This document shows positions 34,067 to 47,888 of a stretch of DNA of 64,000 nt, in pieces. The stretch covers positions 940,001 through 1,004,000 of the forward strand of contig BJKQ01000009.1 of assembly GCA_006538405.1 (NCBI GenBank), given 5' to 3'. The notes beneath the pieces were generated by a model. The model was not told the origin of the DNA. It did no database searches and was given only the letters and a program-made list of their open reading frames with translations. This DNA is from Hansfordia pulvinata. Its lineage: Eukaryota; Ascomycota; Sordariomycetes; Xylariales. How positions within the stretch are numbered: the first letter of the stretch is position 1; the number at the start of each line of letters is the position of its first letter. The position numbers and the translations under genes are program-made.

Positions 34067-34459
34067 GATTCGATTCTCCAGAGAGCCAATTCGAAGAGCA
34101 AACTGCTGCGCCCCTCGATGAGAAGTACACCTGCTGGAAGTGGCATGGTCACATAAATTACGTAGGCGACACCCGGTCGGATATCATACAAATATCACAT
34201 AATCGACAACGCATGCCCGTCTTGCAGCTTTCGGCCTTGGGCTGTATCAGCCCCTAGTCCAAACAGCAGAGCATGGCAAATGTAATATATACATCGTCGA
34301 GAGTTTGAGCCACTCTCCAGACATGAATCCATGCATTGCTGCGAATCCCTGAAAACAGAAGTATCCCCAACACCACGCCACACGTGTCAAATCAATCCAC
34401 TCACACCTCAAGACGCAGTCTTTTGACATCGGTCAGATCTGGATTTGGTCGCCTCCGTG
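34067..34459. other. Convergent 3' region between VPS25 and the Brc1-type gene
   Basis: Both neighbours end here on opposite strands. AT-richer than coding DNA, as expected for 3'UTRs; poly(A) sites should lie here. Nothing else seen. Confidence 0.5.
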
Positions 34460-37347
34460 CTAGGAGTCGAAGAAGGTCGCAGCAAGATATTTCTCGTCAA
34501 AACGCGCCTCTTGCCGCATGGCCACATCTAGCAGCCAATCCGAGGCAACAACGCGGGGCTCCATGTTTCCCTTGCGGGCCATAGCCTCGAAACGCGGCCA
34601 TAGTTGCTTCTCCGAAGGGCTCGTCGAAGACAGCAGGTAGACTGGTTCCAAGGGCGCTCCTTTGGGGTCCTCATCGGGCCGAGTTTCGCGTATCGTGTTC
34701 CCACTGCGCGCAGAGTAGATCTTGAATATCGCGCCGTTCGCCTCGGCTATGGCTCGGTAGTTCTCGGGCCCGTTCTTGATACTCGAAGTGCAGTACACGG
34801 CCACGTTTTTCAGAAGCTTGCCCTTGTTCTTGCGCGCTTTTTCAATCGACCTGTCTAATCGGCAGCCGAACTTCTTCTCGCTTTCCTTGTCTTGGAGCAC
34901 GTAGTCGGATGGGTCCAACAGCTTCTTCTCATCCAAGCATGCCTCGATCCACTCGGAGGATACAACCGAGACACCCTTGGAGATGTTCCTCAGGAATTTG
35001 ACAGTCCGCACCATCTGCGGCGCCACCAGATAGTCGCATGCTTGGCCATCTTGAACAACAGCCACGCCAAGGTCTCGCAATTTCCTCTGTATAGCTCGTT
35101 AGTATTCGGGATGTCCTCTTGAATTGTGACCGGCGATGCTCTAGGGTCGCAAATCGAGCCAGCCATGACTTACTCGGTCTGCGTCCTCCTTTGTCTTGTT
35201 GTTGACCCAGCGTTTGAAGGCGGTGAGGACGATGCGAGTCTCCACACTAGGGAGCGACGGCCGGGACTTCTTCAACTTCGGCTGTTGCATTTCAAATTCG
35301 TCGAGTTCATCTTCGTCCTCTTCGTCCTCCTCCTCTTCATCCAATTTCTTGGGAGTGGCACGCGACTGACGATCCTTGTCGATTTGATCCGCTGCTCGTT
35401 TACCCCCCCAGTGACCGTCTTTGATGCCCCGCTTCTTCTCCTTTTCGTAGAGGGCAATGTCAGGTGCAAGATCCGAAAGTCGGTTCCGTGCCTTGTCCTT
35501 TGCGCTTCGACTCGATGATGCTACCGACATGGCATCGCCCGGAGTTTCATTCTCCTTCCCAGTGCCGACGTGTCGAGCGCGGGCAGCTGGCGCAGGTGTC
35601 GCGAATGCGGGAGTGGTCTTAGTGTTTCGGGCAGCGGGTGAACTTGACTTTTCGACACGGGCGGCTTCTTTGTCTTTCATGACATCAAAGTCTTTTTGAG
35701 CTTGACGTCCAATGACAACACCTTCGGCCGGCCCTCGCTCAGCTGCATTGTCCTGAGCCGCATCCATTATTTTGCGTTTCCGTGTTGAGGCCGCAGTGGG
35801 CCGTGCAGGGATACCCGGGTAGTATTTCTCTGCCAACTTTGCCTCGTCCAGAAATGTCTGGCCAATAACCTCTCCAAGGTTGGTACGGGCAGGGAAGTGG
35901 GTGTATTTAGGAACTGTGAGTGCCTGCAGCTCGCATTTGGCGTAGCTCTCCTCGATCCACAGGTGGTTGATCATGGAAATGTTCCAATCCATGGCTGCCT
36001 CGCATTTCTCGCTGTTATCCCGAGCAGTAATCAAGTGGGTGTTGTCCTGCTTCATAGTCTTGGTGAAAGTGGCGCCGGCTGCAACAATCAAGTTCTCCAG
36101 GTAGATGCGAGCCTCGCCGCCATAGTTGGAAACGGTGATGACGAGGTTCTCAAACCCTGGGATGCCGTTCTTCGGGATCGGGTAATGTAGCAATCGGCGG
36201 AATGGCGACGTCCAGGTGTTATGGGTAATAAGGTGGTAGAGCCAGGCAAGGTTGCCAACGGTCTTTCCCAAGTGACTAGCTTGAATGTAAGAGGAACCTT
36301 CGCGAAACTGGCACACGAACCATTCGCATTCTTCGACGCTGGTGACTATGGTCCCTCCACCACCAACGATCAGATCGCGAAGAACCTTCCTCAGTCTATC
36401 TCTGATTTCCAAATCAGAGCTCAGCAAAATTTTCTTGCCCTTGAAGACGTCAAGTTGAGGGCGAGCGCCGGACTGGAGATTGTGACTAGGGAGGTAGTTG
36501 GGCTGTGGGGACGTGGCGCCTTCAAGATGCTGGCTGGAAGGCACTTGCACAGGATCTTCAGGATTTTCGCGCAGAATTTTGGGGTTGGGGAGAAGATAAG
36601 GGCCCTCATCGATTCTCTTGCCGAGTTTGAAGCAGTCGTCGAACCTGCAGACATGTCAGCAATGTTGAAGACAGAGCACAATGAGGTACAGATTCTACCG
36701 ACCAATGAGGAAGAACAATCCGGGTCTTGAGCTTCTTCTGAACAACAACCTGACACTTGGGATGGTCCATGGACAGAGCGCATATGTGTGTTGTGAGTTT
36801 GGTGACGTTGTCCGAGTCCATACCGCCCATGGCGAGCGTGGCGCCGATAATGGCGTCCTTGTCGGAGGTGGGAATGTCGGCGCAGGAGAGGGTGACGTCG
36901 GAGAAAATCATGCGCGGATCTGGTGTATAGGGACGAATCTGGCCCTGTTTGCCTTTGTGGAGAGAGACCTGTATCCACGCATGCTTGACGATGGGAATCA
37001 TCATGGCCGCGGCGTCGTAATATTGAGGGAAGTCGATGGTGTTGGAGATGATGTGCGTGATGCGCGCGAGGTCGAGAGAGCCATCGCGCTTAGACTGCAC
37101 GACCTCGCCACCGTGCTCGACGACGGTCTTGGAGAGCTACAAGAGGGGCCAGATGTGTGAGCTATTGCGTTTATTTGATGGGTACTTCGCAAGGCAAAGG
37201 CGCCGAATCGGGCGGGCATCCACGCACACCGCCGTCACCCCTGCAGAAGAGTGTACTGACCTGTTCGACAAGAGACTCGGGCAAGTCTTTATCCTTGACA
37301 AAGGTGAAGGTGCACAGGCTGAAGAGCCCAGCTGCGGCTTCGGCCAT
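34460..37347 (-). CDS. Six-BRCT DNA-damage scaffold, Brc1/Rtt107 type
   Basis: Four exons on the minus strand: 37347-37261, 37136-36703, 36644-35174 and 35086-34460, giving 872 residues. Introns are 124, 58 and 87 nt. Intron 2 has the unusual donor GTCGGT; only that choice rebuilds the BRCT motif HWFDDCFKLGKRI. BRCT pairs lie at about 1-195, 238-440 (FKGKKILLSSDLE..., GEARIYLENLIVAAGATFTK) and 640-870 (RIVLTAFKRW..., GVSVVSSEWIEACL, VYCTSSIKNG). A charged linker separates pairs two and three. Six BRCTs split 4+2 are the pattern of S. pombe Brc1 and S. cerevisiae Rtt107, which bind phosphorylated histone H2A through the last pair and support repair of collapsed replication forks with Smc5/6. 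T648 and K694 fall where phosphate-binding Thr and Lys are expected; that is inference. The ATG at 37347 (MAEAAAGLFSLCTFTF) is the first in frame. Confidence 0.92.
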
Positions 37348-40300
37348 GGTAATGGGGGTGTCTCGCAAAGTAAGGGAATTTGAGCGAGTCGATCAATACA
37401 TTTGCGGTCGGGGGGGCGCCAATAGACCAGATACGGCTGGGCAATGGTTCGCTGAGAGGCGTAGGCGTGTGGCCAAGAATAGGCGAGATCAAGCCGAGTG
37501 TCGGCGGCGTTGCGTGGGAGTCCCGTCGCGACTTGACTGACACCGCGCGGTGGATCTCCGACGAGAGGCGGGACAGGTCAGAAAAGAGAGCGCACGATAG
37601 TGAAGTTTTCGAGGTAAGATGGCGTGGACGAGTTGCGAGAGGTACCAGTAATGCTATGTCGGATCCTCATTCAGGTCGTGGCCAGCTGGGCGTATCGTGG
37701 CGAGTAAGAAGCACGTTGGCGCAGGCAGACACTTGATCCGGACGGAAGCACACAGAAGGTGGGATGGGTTGCTTGGCCGGGATGTTTTGCTAGCGCCCAT
37801 TAACGCGTTGCCGGGGCTTGCACCTAACGCGAACCCGACGCGAAGCATGTGATTTCGTACTTTTTCGTACGCTGGAGTTAGGTACCTGGCTGTAGGTAGG
37901 TACAGTGCCTTTACGCCCCAGCGTCGGGGGCGGTACGGCGGATCCCACCTTCGTGCCTTGAGGAGGTGAGTCGACGCGAATGCCAACGCCAGTGCTGCCA
38001 ACCTCCAGGCATTCAACCTGCGCCAGCTGTACAGCGCAATGCACTCATTTGTCGCTCCCGTTTCGAAGCGAGGAGAGAGCACCTCAGCGTGGATGACAGC
38101 CCATGAAGCATGCGTCACGCCTGGGACCTTGAGCGCTCCATGTCCGAATGGCTGATACTCCTTGATGCTACAACTCCCGCGGTTTTCGGATCTCCCCATT
38201 TGAGTCACAGGCAAATAGTCGTAGTCGTGTGTCTACCTGGCAGATCAGCATGAGTCATATTGTGACCTGTTGATCATATCCTCCCTTCCGCGGTTACATC
38301 TTGGTCTAGATCTACGGCTGCTAGGTTCGATATTGTATGCCCGACTACACAGTGGGCTTGCACTGCGCTTCACCTCTCGCACTGATATCGCTGAATGCGC
38401 ACAGAGCACGAAGATGGTGGTCCTGTAAATCGAAACCTGCGCCGCCTTGTGCCCGTCGGGGCTAAGCTAGGGGCTTACTATGGATGTGCGATTGCCCCAG
38501 GACTGATGCCGAAAGCCAGGGGTGGTAAAGCAAGAAGAAAGGCTCGCGAGGTTCAACAACGGATCAAAGTGACATATGGTTAGTCGCGTAAAGAGGCTAC
38601 AGGAAATGTTTTTTTTTTTTTCAAATACCGAGGGTCTATCGATCGCAAGTGCGTTGGCTTGGAAATGCATAGTATAGATGGCCTTGGAAAGGCCCTTATT
38701 CACGGGACGCGTCGGGTTTAAAGCTGCCACTCTTCACAGACGTAAAAGTAACACCGACAATTCTCACTAGCACTGCATGACGCTTTTCTGAGCCGTACCA
38801 GGTTAAAGGTTGCTGCCAGGTTATCTCTGGGGATTATGAGCTGATGTCTAAGTTCGCCGGGACGCAGGGGCGGTACACAGCTCACACAAGCTTTGAAGCC
38901 TCACATTTCTTAAAAGCAGACCAAGATGTGCAGCACACACGGACCTTGGAGCTCTCCATTCTCGGGTATCCGGGCCCTGGACTGCCGTGTCGGCTCTTAG
39001 TGACTGAGTCGAGGCTGGCTTTTGGCTCTGCATCATGGCACGGAACGGGAACGTGAGGCAGTCACAGCACAGCAACCAAAAGTAACGCGAGCAACAGGAT
39101 GACATCAGTTGAAGTGATAAATCCCCTCTCGATTTCAGCCGTCAACCAGTATGAGGCCACACGGAGCAGCTCGCGTTTGCCCCCAAACAGTCAGGGGGCT
39201 GCCACTTGCCCCTCAAATCCAAGTTGGCCACGCTGTGCAACCGCAACCGGTTCTGATGAACACAGTGGCCTGCAGTGCACGGGCGATACCACTTGCTTTC
39301 GCTGACGACCCAGATAGACGACCCTCGAATCTCGAATTTTCACAGGAAACCATGCCATCTGGTGGGCAAGAGCGGGCTCACAGATGGCCGAGGGGCGCGA
39401 ACTGCTGAGAAACACGAGAGAACAATGGGGTTGTTGCCTTGAAGCTCGCCCCAGCGAGTAGACTGCGTGGGCTCAGATTGGCCGTGTTATTTTAACTCCG
39501 ATAACCGTCCTATTCCGAACAGCGGACGGTACAGAGGTCGAGGCTCCGAGCCCCTGGATAACCAGGGTGGGATTCGTCCCACGTACCCTCAGAGTTGACC
39601 AACAGCAAGGACTCACAGTAACCATACGGGCCCCTCGTCCGGTCGCCGCCTTCATCCGTCAGGAACTGATTGAAGACAAAGACCTCCGGCTCGCGGAGGT
39701 CCTGAAACACCGGACGAGATATCCTCATTCGAGAGGCTGCTCTGCGAAGCTACAACGGCGGTCCGTGTGGGACACAAGGCTTGTGCAGGTGCACGGGGCA
39801 CCCGGCCGGGGCAGCGGCAGGGCCCGTACTCGGCCCACGATCAGATCAAATGGGGCACGAGAACCGGCCGAAGTCCCAGAATTCTTGCCGCAGTCAGCCA
39901 AGCCTGAGAGTGAGGCTTCCGGGTACGAGTATTCAGTCAGGAGGGCATTGATGGCGAGTTGGCGTGGTTGGTCACTTCCAGTGTTGTCAGTATCGTGTAC
40001 GAGTACAGTTATATCCATCCCAGTATGCGTACATGTTGCGTGCCTGCGCATGGAGGGCGATAGACACGTATCTTTATATTGCCCAGCGCGGAGCCGAGCG
40101 TCACAGGTGGACGGAATCACGGAGGTGCAGAAACGGACAGGCGGTCGTAGCGAGTACCCAGTAGCGAGGTACATATGCGATGGCTCAGGGTGGCCTCGAT
40201 TGTGCCGGCTGGTTGCTGTGGTTGCGTCAAGTCCACGAGACAACCAACTCGTCAGCCCATCATTCATGCCGCAGATCGACGAGCTGAATCGACTTGGTGC

Positions 40301-43300
40301 CCCTTGAAAGCAGTTGATGCCCCGGGTGCACATCTCTGGGCACACAATGTCATCACATGGCGAGTCCTGTGTCGGAAAGAACATGGCCGTTGCTGCCGCC
40401 CTGGAGGAACGGCCCAATTCCCCGAGAGGGACGGCTGTTGATGAACACGCACAATTTCACAACTCGAGTACGAGTGCTCGTGTGCCTGGATCAAAGCTCG
40501 GGTGGCAAGGATCACCAAGGCGACAATGCCGCAGCCGTCGAGGTTGTCGACACACTGCAAATGACATGCGGCTCTCTAATTAATCAAGCGACTACGAGTA
40601 GAGATGTCAACAACTGGATACAAGTACCCCGTGGGCAGATACGCGCAACCGCGCCGTCACCATCACCGGCTTCGGGACCACGGGTTCAGCGGGAAGCAAA
40701 GCCAGGCAGAGAACAGGTCCTTGCGAAGAGTCGATCTCATTGTTTCCCGCTCACCTGCTGATGTACTCGTACGAGCGTACGAGAATTCGTAGAGGCGAGG
40801 AGAAGACCAGCCACGATGGACAGGCAGGGGGTGATCGCGATGACTGGCTGGTTTATTCGCATGACAATCAAAGTTCGAGATCCAATGCCCGGCGTCCGTG
40901 TCCCTGGATGAGTGCCGTGCCGTGCCGTGCACGTACCTCTCGTATTTCTTGTATGGATGCCGGCCACGATGTAGGTTAGGTAGGTACTCATGCCTGGACT
41001 TTCAGCCTTCCAATCCATGGGGTACTCGTACGACTTCGGGGGCGTCTCCCGTCCTCGTCATCACGAAAACAATCTCTGCGCCCGCATACCGTACTACGGC
41101 CACGGGGAGTTTCTTTGGTGGCTTCCCAGCCGGGGAGTACTTGCGAGCTGACGACATGAAAACGTGTCCGGAATCGCGCAAATTACCAACGGCCAGGTCA
41201 GGTACCTATCGCAGCTAATTGGAAGACGGTCCGCGAATGAGATCGAACCGATTGATCCATTACCGAGTCCGCAACCACTCCCGATCTTGGTGCCCGACCT
41301 TCTTACTGGACCTTATCACCTTATTAAGCTTGTTCCCATTTGCCGCCCTTTGGGCGTCCCATTCCATTCCCAAAGCGGGACCCGGCCAGAATCTCGTCTC
41401 AACTCAAGCCTGCTCGTACGACTACGCATACCTTGCTATAAGAATACGCTCAATGAGCCGTTGCAGGGTGGCTGGACAGGACCGCTTCTACCTACATCCA
41501 AGGTGGATGTCGATGTGGATGGATTGGAGGCTACGAGGCATCCAACACCTAACTAAGGTACCAAGTTTAAGGCACTCATCCATGTAGCTGGAGGTGGCCA
41601 ATCAAGTATCCATGAGTCTACGAGTATCCGCAGTACAAGAGATGGAAAACATGGTTGGGCCAGTGGCTGCCGAGGCGGCGCGGCACGGGACGAGGCCCAC
41701 GAGTACACTCCGTGACTCCGTACCATTGCCTTCGACGAGTCTGGTCTTCGAGTACGGACAAAGCGTTGGATGCGGGCACATAAAGCCTCATGTACTGGTT
41801 TCTGAGGTACTCCGCAGATGTTCCGGTCCATTATTTGGGCTTGGCCGGTCAGCTGGCTTTGCTTCTTCCCCGTCACCAGAATGAGTACTTCCAATTCGTG
41901 ACATTTTAAAGTACCCCAGCCAAGCGCGTTGCTAGAAAAGCCAGAGAGCCAATCGACATTCAGGACTGCATGTACACAAGCCCCCTTCCAGCAGGTGATT
42001 GGAAGCCCGCCACGGGAGAGGTCACTTGCCCGCGGACAATCTCGCCACAGGCGAGCCATCCCCGAAATGCTTACAAGGGCTACATGTCTCATTTACTCGG
42101 CAGATGATTCCTCGCTGACCTGGTGATGGTAAAAACGGCTGTGTCTTGACGGTAAGAAGCACCACTGGCGGCTTACGAGAAAACGCCTCGAATGATGATG
42201 ATGCGAGTAGTGATGGTCAAGACGACGCAACGCTCATTGTTCCATGGCCCCCGAATCCACTCGGATTCATCCGTGATTCTGTGCCCTCCAAATACCATGC
42301 ACTCGGCCCGTAAGGTGCGGCATCAGACCTGGCTTGTCAGTGTCTGACATGATACAGAGCTATTGATGCCGCGGCCTCGCACGTCGCAGACAGCGAAGCT
42401 AGAAGCGAGACACCGGCTCATCGCCGCATTACAGAGCCATCTCGTAGTTCTTCGCTCTACGACGTGGTCTGGCATATCCATCCTTTGCTCGCACTGATTC
42501 CCCGGGGCATGATAGAATGCCTCCATGGCCCACCCTGACGGCTGCAAAAGTCTGGACCTCGGACCATGCCCACTGGGTGACAGCCCACTCAGGGCAGCCT
42601 TGTCTCGATTGGATCCCGGTTTATGGGTCTCGTCAGGGGGCACCGGGGGGGAAAGAGCCCCTCTTCAGTCTAATAAAAGAGCAGGCACTGTGAGTATAAA
42701 TGCGTTTAGGATCTCTGAAAAACCGTGTACAGCCTCCGTTTACAGAGACAGGTAGTTATTTGACATCGGACATTGTCGTCGGCCCTAGACACCCTCGGCT
42801 AGAAGATACTGGATGAACCCAGCTTGCACCTGTGCTGGTAGTGATTGGTACTCGAACATACCTGCCTCTTATTGAGTGGAATCAAAGAAAAGTATCCAGA
42901 GTGTGCGAAAACGTTGGATTGATTCAATGGAACCTGTCAAAGTTTTACAGATTTGCCCGCATCCCAAGTCCACATACTCTACCTAGTCATATTAACACCA
43001 AGACACCGTCCATCGCAGAAATCGAATGTACCATAAGTAGGTAAAGAAGAGGCGCCATTTGCTTGGGTGTTTCGACAACTGAATGCGCTAAAAGGGACTT
43101 GAAGCTTGGATATTATGAACGTCCAGAATGCAGGACTGAGATGGGGCAGGGCACTTGCGCGAGTGCTGCGCAGCAATGGGTTCGGAATGGTGAACCTCAA
43201 CAACATGGATCAATCTGGTGGCACCAAACATACTGCAGCCAAATAGGTTGCTGTACCTAAAGCACATGCTCTTCCGGTCACCGAAACTGGCTGTTGTATT

Positions 43301-44959
43301 GTGTTGGTGCTTATTGCTATTTATCGCACATTTCCAACTGAATAAAAGCCAGGCCGATGCGCGATCAGGGATATCGTACATGAACAGGATAGGTAACTAG
43401 TAGACTCTCCGGCAAGGTATTCTCATTCGATTAACGAACACTTGACGGGAGATGCGGTAGCTGGAGGGGCATGAGTTTCCACTTATTCCTACGTTCGTCC
43501 CTGTACTCGTACCACAGGGTATCTGACCTACTTTCTGTACTGGAAGCTGGAGACCTTCCAGCATGCAGTGCGTGTTGACCTCGGCCCCGTAGGCTCACGT
43601 TCCGTTAATGGGTTGACTGGCCGGACTGCTATCCTGTAGTCGTACGAGTAGGTACCTACGGCACCTTCTAGGGTAGCATATTCCCTAGGTCCATGGATTC
43701 CGCGTATGTATCTGACATGTATGCGAGCATGATCGCGAGGTTACAGGTAGATTCTCCCAAGTTTTTGAGATCCAAACTCTGCACCACAGCTATGGAAGAT
43801 CTCGCGCCCCCCTTCCCTCTCCCCGAGAGTCGTCGACGATGGGTCCTCCGTATTGGCCCTTGTGATCGTACGGAGAAGTCTGTCAGTCCTTTTGATATCC
43901 GTCTTCAACAAATTACATGTAGAGCGTTCTCCTCCCGAGTACTCGACGGGTCCGTAGGTACCTACCTCGCTCTCATCAGTGGGCATATCTACTACATGTT
44001 ACATGTATCCAGACACATGTACTTGCTGGGTACATCTGAGATCGAGCTTGTCAATCTGGCTAGCGGACGGCAGAGAGGTACCTACGGATAGATACGAGTA
44101 CCTACGGCCTCGTGGGCCTCAGTACCTTACCTCTACTGTGCTCGGGCCTGATCACCGGCCGTCAGAGTGCTCCGGCTGACCGCGCTGGGTCCATCCTTCA
44201 GCCCTGAAGGGCACCAAGATCAAGCCCTGTGGGCTTTCCATGCCAGCAGCTGGAGGGGAACGCTGCAGCAATTGGACTGGCGTGACTAGGTGGAGGACTC
44301 CCGGGAGCTGTACACTGGTACGAGTACGACCTCGACTGGCAAGGAACAGCCGGAGCCTAGACGTGCCGCCCCTGGAGCCCTCCGTCTCACCCACTCCTCG
44401 TCCGTCGATCAGTCGGGTTCTGTCTTCTCAGGCCGGCTCCACGCTGCGGAGGCAATCAAGTACCGTTTTGTATGCCCTTGCCAGGAAGCGCACTGATGAT
44501 GCCGGCCGCAACGAAGGGATGACATTGAAGCTACACGCGCCATCTCCAGCATCTCCCCCCACAAGACCATCCCAAACCACCACCGCCGCCGCCGCCGCAA
44601 TACCTCACGCACTACCACATTCACCACATCACACCAGCATCAAATACGCACGCAAATAAGCCGGACTGTACGACGCCGTCCCGCACACGCACCCAGCGGC
44701 ACAGTCCCCATATCACCTAGCACCACATAACCTCGTCGGCCTCCAGCCTATACGTCGTACAGCACACTTACACGATCTCGCTCATGTCGTCACTCGCGCC
44801 CACTCTGCCCTGATGACAGCGACGCGAAACCCTCGCCTCCGCCCTTGTCCTCGACCTCGCCTTCTCAGCTCCAAGCCTTAGACCCCTCCCCGCCACCAGG
44901 GGATCTCTGTGCTGTTCTGCGCTGGCAAAGGCCCTCTGAGGCCGCCGGCCAATTCCTCG
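37348..44959. other. 7.6-kb gene-poor region, highest density of the TACGAGTA motif
   Basis: Between the divergent Brc1-type and Zds1-type genes, so both promoters lie at its ends. The interior shows no convincing gene: frames are short or compositionally biased (for example 39567-40307). It holds at least ten TACGAGTA/TACTCGTA octamers between 39.9 and 44.3 kb and many AGGTACCTA motifs (37877-37906, 40975-40990, 43648-43660, 43950-43960, 44077). A short perfect hairpin (GACCTCCG/CGGAGGTC) lies at 39681-39701. The last 300 bases are C-rich leader DNA for the Zds1-type gene. Confidence 0.4.
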
Positions 44960-47888
44960 ATGATGGTAACCTTTCCCGTCGACGCCCCTGTTGCCCTCCC
45001 CTTTGCCAGCCCGCTCGTCTTCTCCGCCCAACATTGGACCGGCTCGGCTTTGTCGACGCTTGTTCCCAAGGTTCCTATGTGCCGATTGATCATGCTGACT
45101 GTAATCCTCACATTAAGGCCTCGCGTCGCCCCCGGGACGTTGCCAACGCTTTTGGCAGTCGCCGCGGTCACCAAAATCAGCTCTCCATCTCCGACTCGAG
45201 CCACCACATCACCGAAACAATCGGGACTCTATACGGCGACGACGACGATTACCAACCATCCGAATCGAGACCGCTCAGCTTCATCGCTGCCCCTAAGGGT
45301 GGTGAGCGCATCTCCGGCCGGCCCATACATGACCCTTCGGAGGATAGTCGTCTCCGCCTCACCCGCACGACATCAGACAGTTCCGGCGACCCCTCAGCCT
45401 CCCAGTTTCAGACGCCCCCATCGTCTGTTAGCGGATCTCTCAAGGCTCCCGCTTCCGCCGCCGGGTCGCGCATCTCAGCACAAGGTCTCCCCACCCAGCG
45501 AGGCAGCGCCTTCGAACTGGGGCCTGTCTCTCCTGTGTCCCCAATATCACCAACTCTTCGTGACATGCGCGATGGGGCCGAGTCCTACCCTCTCACCAAC
45601 ATGAAGGACCCCAATGATATTGCTCAAGAGCTAAGCAATCTTCAGGCTTTGCGCCGCATGTCTATGGATGTCTCCAATCACAGCGATCCTGATATGCAGC
45701 CGCGACAAGGCATGTCCTTGATGGCCATGTCTTCGGTGGCTCCATCCAAAGATGACGATGAGGCCGATCCTTCTCGCTTACTCTGGGTACCTGCCGGCGT
45801 GCATCCCGAACTTGCCCCCTCCGATTATCAGAACTTCCTCGAGAAGAGGGTACAGTCCATGAGGCGAAGGTCTGGCGAGTCTTCTCTATCAGTGGACTCT
45901 GCTGGCTCTGGGAGTTTGCGGAGAAAGAAATCTATGCTCTCGCGGCAGGTCGATAACGTCGGGACACAAGCCGAGAAGTATGTGGACGGAGCCGAACTCT
46001 TGGAGAGGAAACGATCCACCAGCCAATCTGATCTTACCCTTGACGACCTTGTCAACGACCCAACCCTAGCTCTTCAGAGACTCACAGAAGAGTCCCAGAG
46101 GCAGGAGGCCACCATAGGGAACGGCTCCGTGGAGGATATGCCCATTCTCCCAGTGGCGCCCGGCATGGGGTTGCGGCGGTCAACGCGCACCACTTACCGA
46201 AAAGGTGGCAGCCTCAAAGACCGAACTGGCTCTATGAGGACAGGAGATCGAATTCCCTTTGCGAAGCGCAACGCAGCTAGACAAGCTGCCGAAGATCAAC
46301 TCACCGGCGGGTCCAGCATCAACCACGACACGCCCCCAGCGCACGAGGATACACTAAGTCGTGTGCAGTCAGAGCCAGTTGCGGCAGAAAACTTCTCGCG
46401 TCCTGGCAGATCCGTCAGACGGCAACAAACTTTCTCTGGGGAACAGGGACCCGCGAGAATATCGGACCCGCCGCAGTCCCACGATCGGACCTCGCAAGGT
46501 TCTTCCAGGCCTGCTGGGCCTGGGCGTATTCCTTCTTCAGAATCAAATCGCTCCGGATCAGCAATCCCTCAGATCGTGGAGAGTCTTACGGAGGATGCAT
46601 CATCCGACACTCATGCATCGCAACAGAGCAGGCAGTTTCCGGAGAGATCGTCGTCCCAGAAAGTCAATGCTTCGGCCACCGCAATTCCGGAGGAGCCCCC
46701 GGCCCGTTCCAGCAGACGACCCAACTACGGCCAGCCTCTGCAGAATGCAGCCCCCGCTCAGACGCAGCCTACGAACAGAACTGCCCAGCGCAACACAAGC
46801 GGCTCCAACCATACCCTGAACGATATCGCGCACCATGGCTCGCCGTTGCCTGGCGGAGGGGCCACCACAGACAGCTTAACTTTCATCCCCACGCTTCCCT
46901 CAGAAGAAAAGAAACCGGAGAAGAAGAGCAAGAAAGATTCTGAAGGCGGATCCTCCAAGAGTTCATGGAAGTGGTTCAAGAGCGACGACAAGGAGAAAAA
47001 GAAGAAGGACGAAGAGAACCGGCGAGCCAAGACGAAACTTTCGGTCGACAAAGGCCAGGACAACGTGCGGCTGGATGTGCTTCAGACTTCGATCGACACG
47101 GGCAAAACGAAGGGGCGCGACAGCCTGTTGATGGACCGAGACAGCTACGACAGCAAGCTGGAAGAAGAAAGGAAGAAGGAAGGCAGCCGGAGAAGTGGCG
47201 AGAAGAAAGAAAAAGATGGCCTGTTTGCGTCATTCTTCGGTGGCAGCAAGAAGAAGGGCGACAGAGACTCGAGCCACAGGAAGTCCCACCACGCCCGGCC
47301 CCCATCCCCAGAGCCTGTGCCCTACCAACCTCTGCAGCCTGATGTCGACTACTATTGGACGCGCTTTCCGATTCTCGAGGAGCGAGCCATCTATCGGATG
47401 GCACACATCAAACTGGCCAATCCCCGTCGCGCTCTGCACAGTCAGGTCCTGCTCAGCAACTTTATGTATGCTTATCTCGCCAAAGTTCAGGCTATGCATC
47501 CGCAAATTCAGGTCCCGCAGTCGCCACAGCAAAAGCGACTGCAGGAAGAGGAAAGGCGAAGACAGGAGCAAGAACAGCAGTATCTGGAACAACAGCAGGC
47601 ACAGGACAGCATTGATCGCTACAATTTTGAGTATCACAGGGTTCGTTGGCCTATTTCCTGGCCGTTGGCCAATCTTAACTAACACATCTTCAGGCTGCGA
47701 CACAATACGGTGACAGTCCCGAGGATGGCGATTATCCCGAGGATGCTGAAATATACGACTATGAACATGGCAAAGACCACAGCTCATACAACGATTACGA
47801 CGCGCAGAGTAATATCACGAAGGACTATTATTACGGGCGCCATGGACACGAAGATGGACGGCGCCACGAGGAGCAGGATATGTGGTGA
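44960..47888 (+). CDS. Zds1-type cell-cycle/polarity regulator
   Basis: Recognised by its C-terminal Zds_C domain: YYWTRFPILEERAIYRMAHI, KLANPRRALHSQVLLSNFMY and AYLAKVQ. In yeast this domain binds the Cdc55 subunit of PP2A and so controls mitotic entry and exit, cell polarity and stress responses. The rest is long, Ser/Pro/Arg-rich and probably disordered, with KEKD-type basic stretches (KKPEKKSKKDSEGG). An early block, QLSISDSSHHITETIGTLYG, looks conserved. The 3' end uses a 53-nt phase-0 intron (47641-47693, CTAAC branch) and a 65-codon last exon rich in Tyr/Asp. For the start I propose a 6-nt first coding exon, ATGATG at 44960-44965, followed by a 152-nt intron (GTAACC...GCTGAC...TTAAG) ending at 45117. 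The continuing frame has no suitable ATG nearby. This gives 907 residues. The start is tentative; the identity is firm. Confidence 0.9.

Noticed and set aside
39567..40307. A 246-codon plus-strand frame
   Set aside because: It contains several TACGAGTA octamers and lacks motifs or regular secondary-structure pattern; the same region is open on the minus strand.
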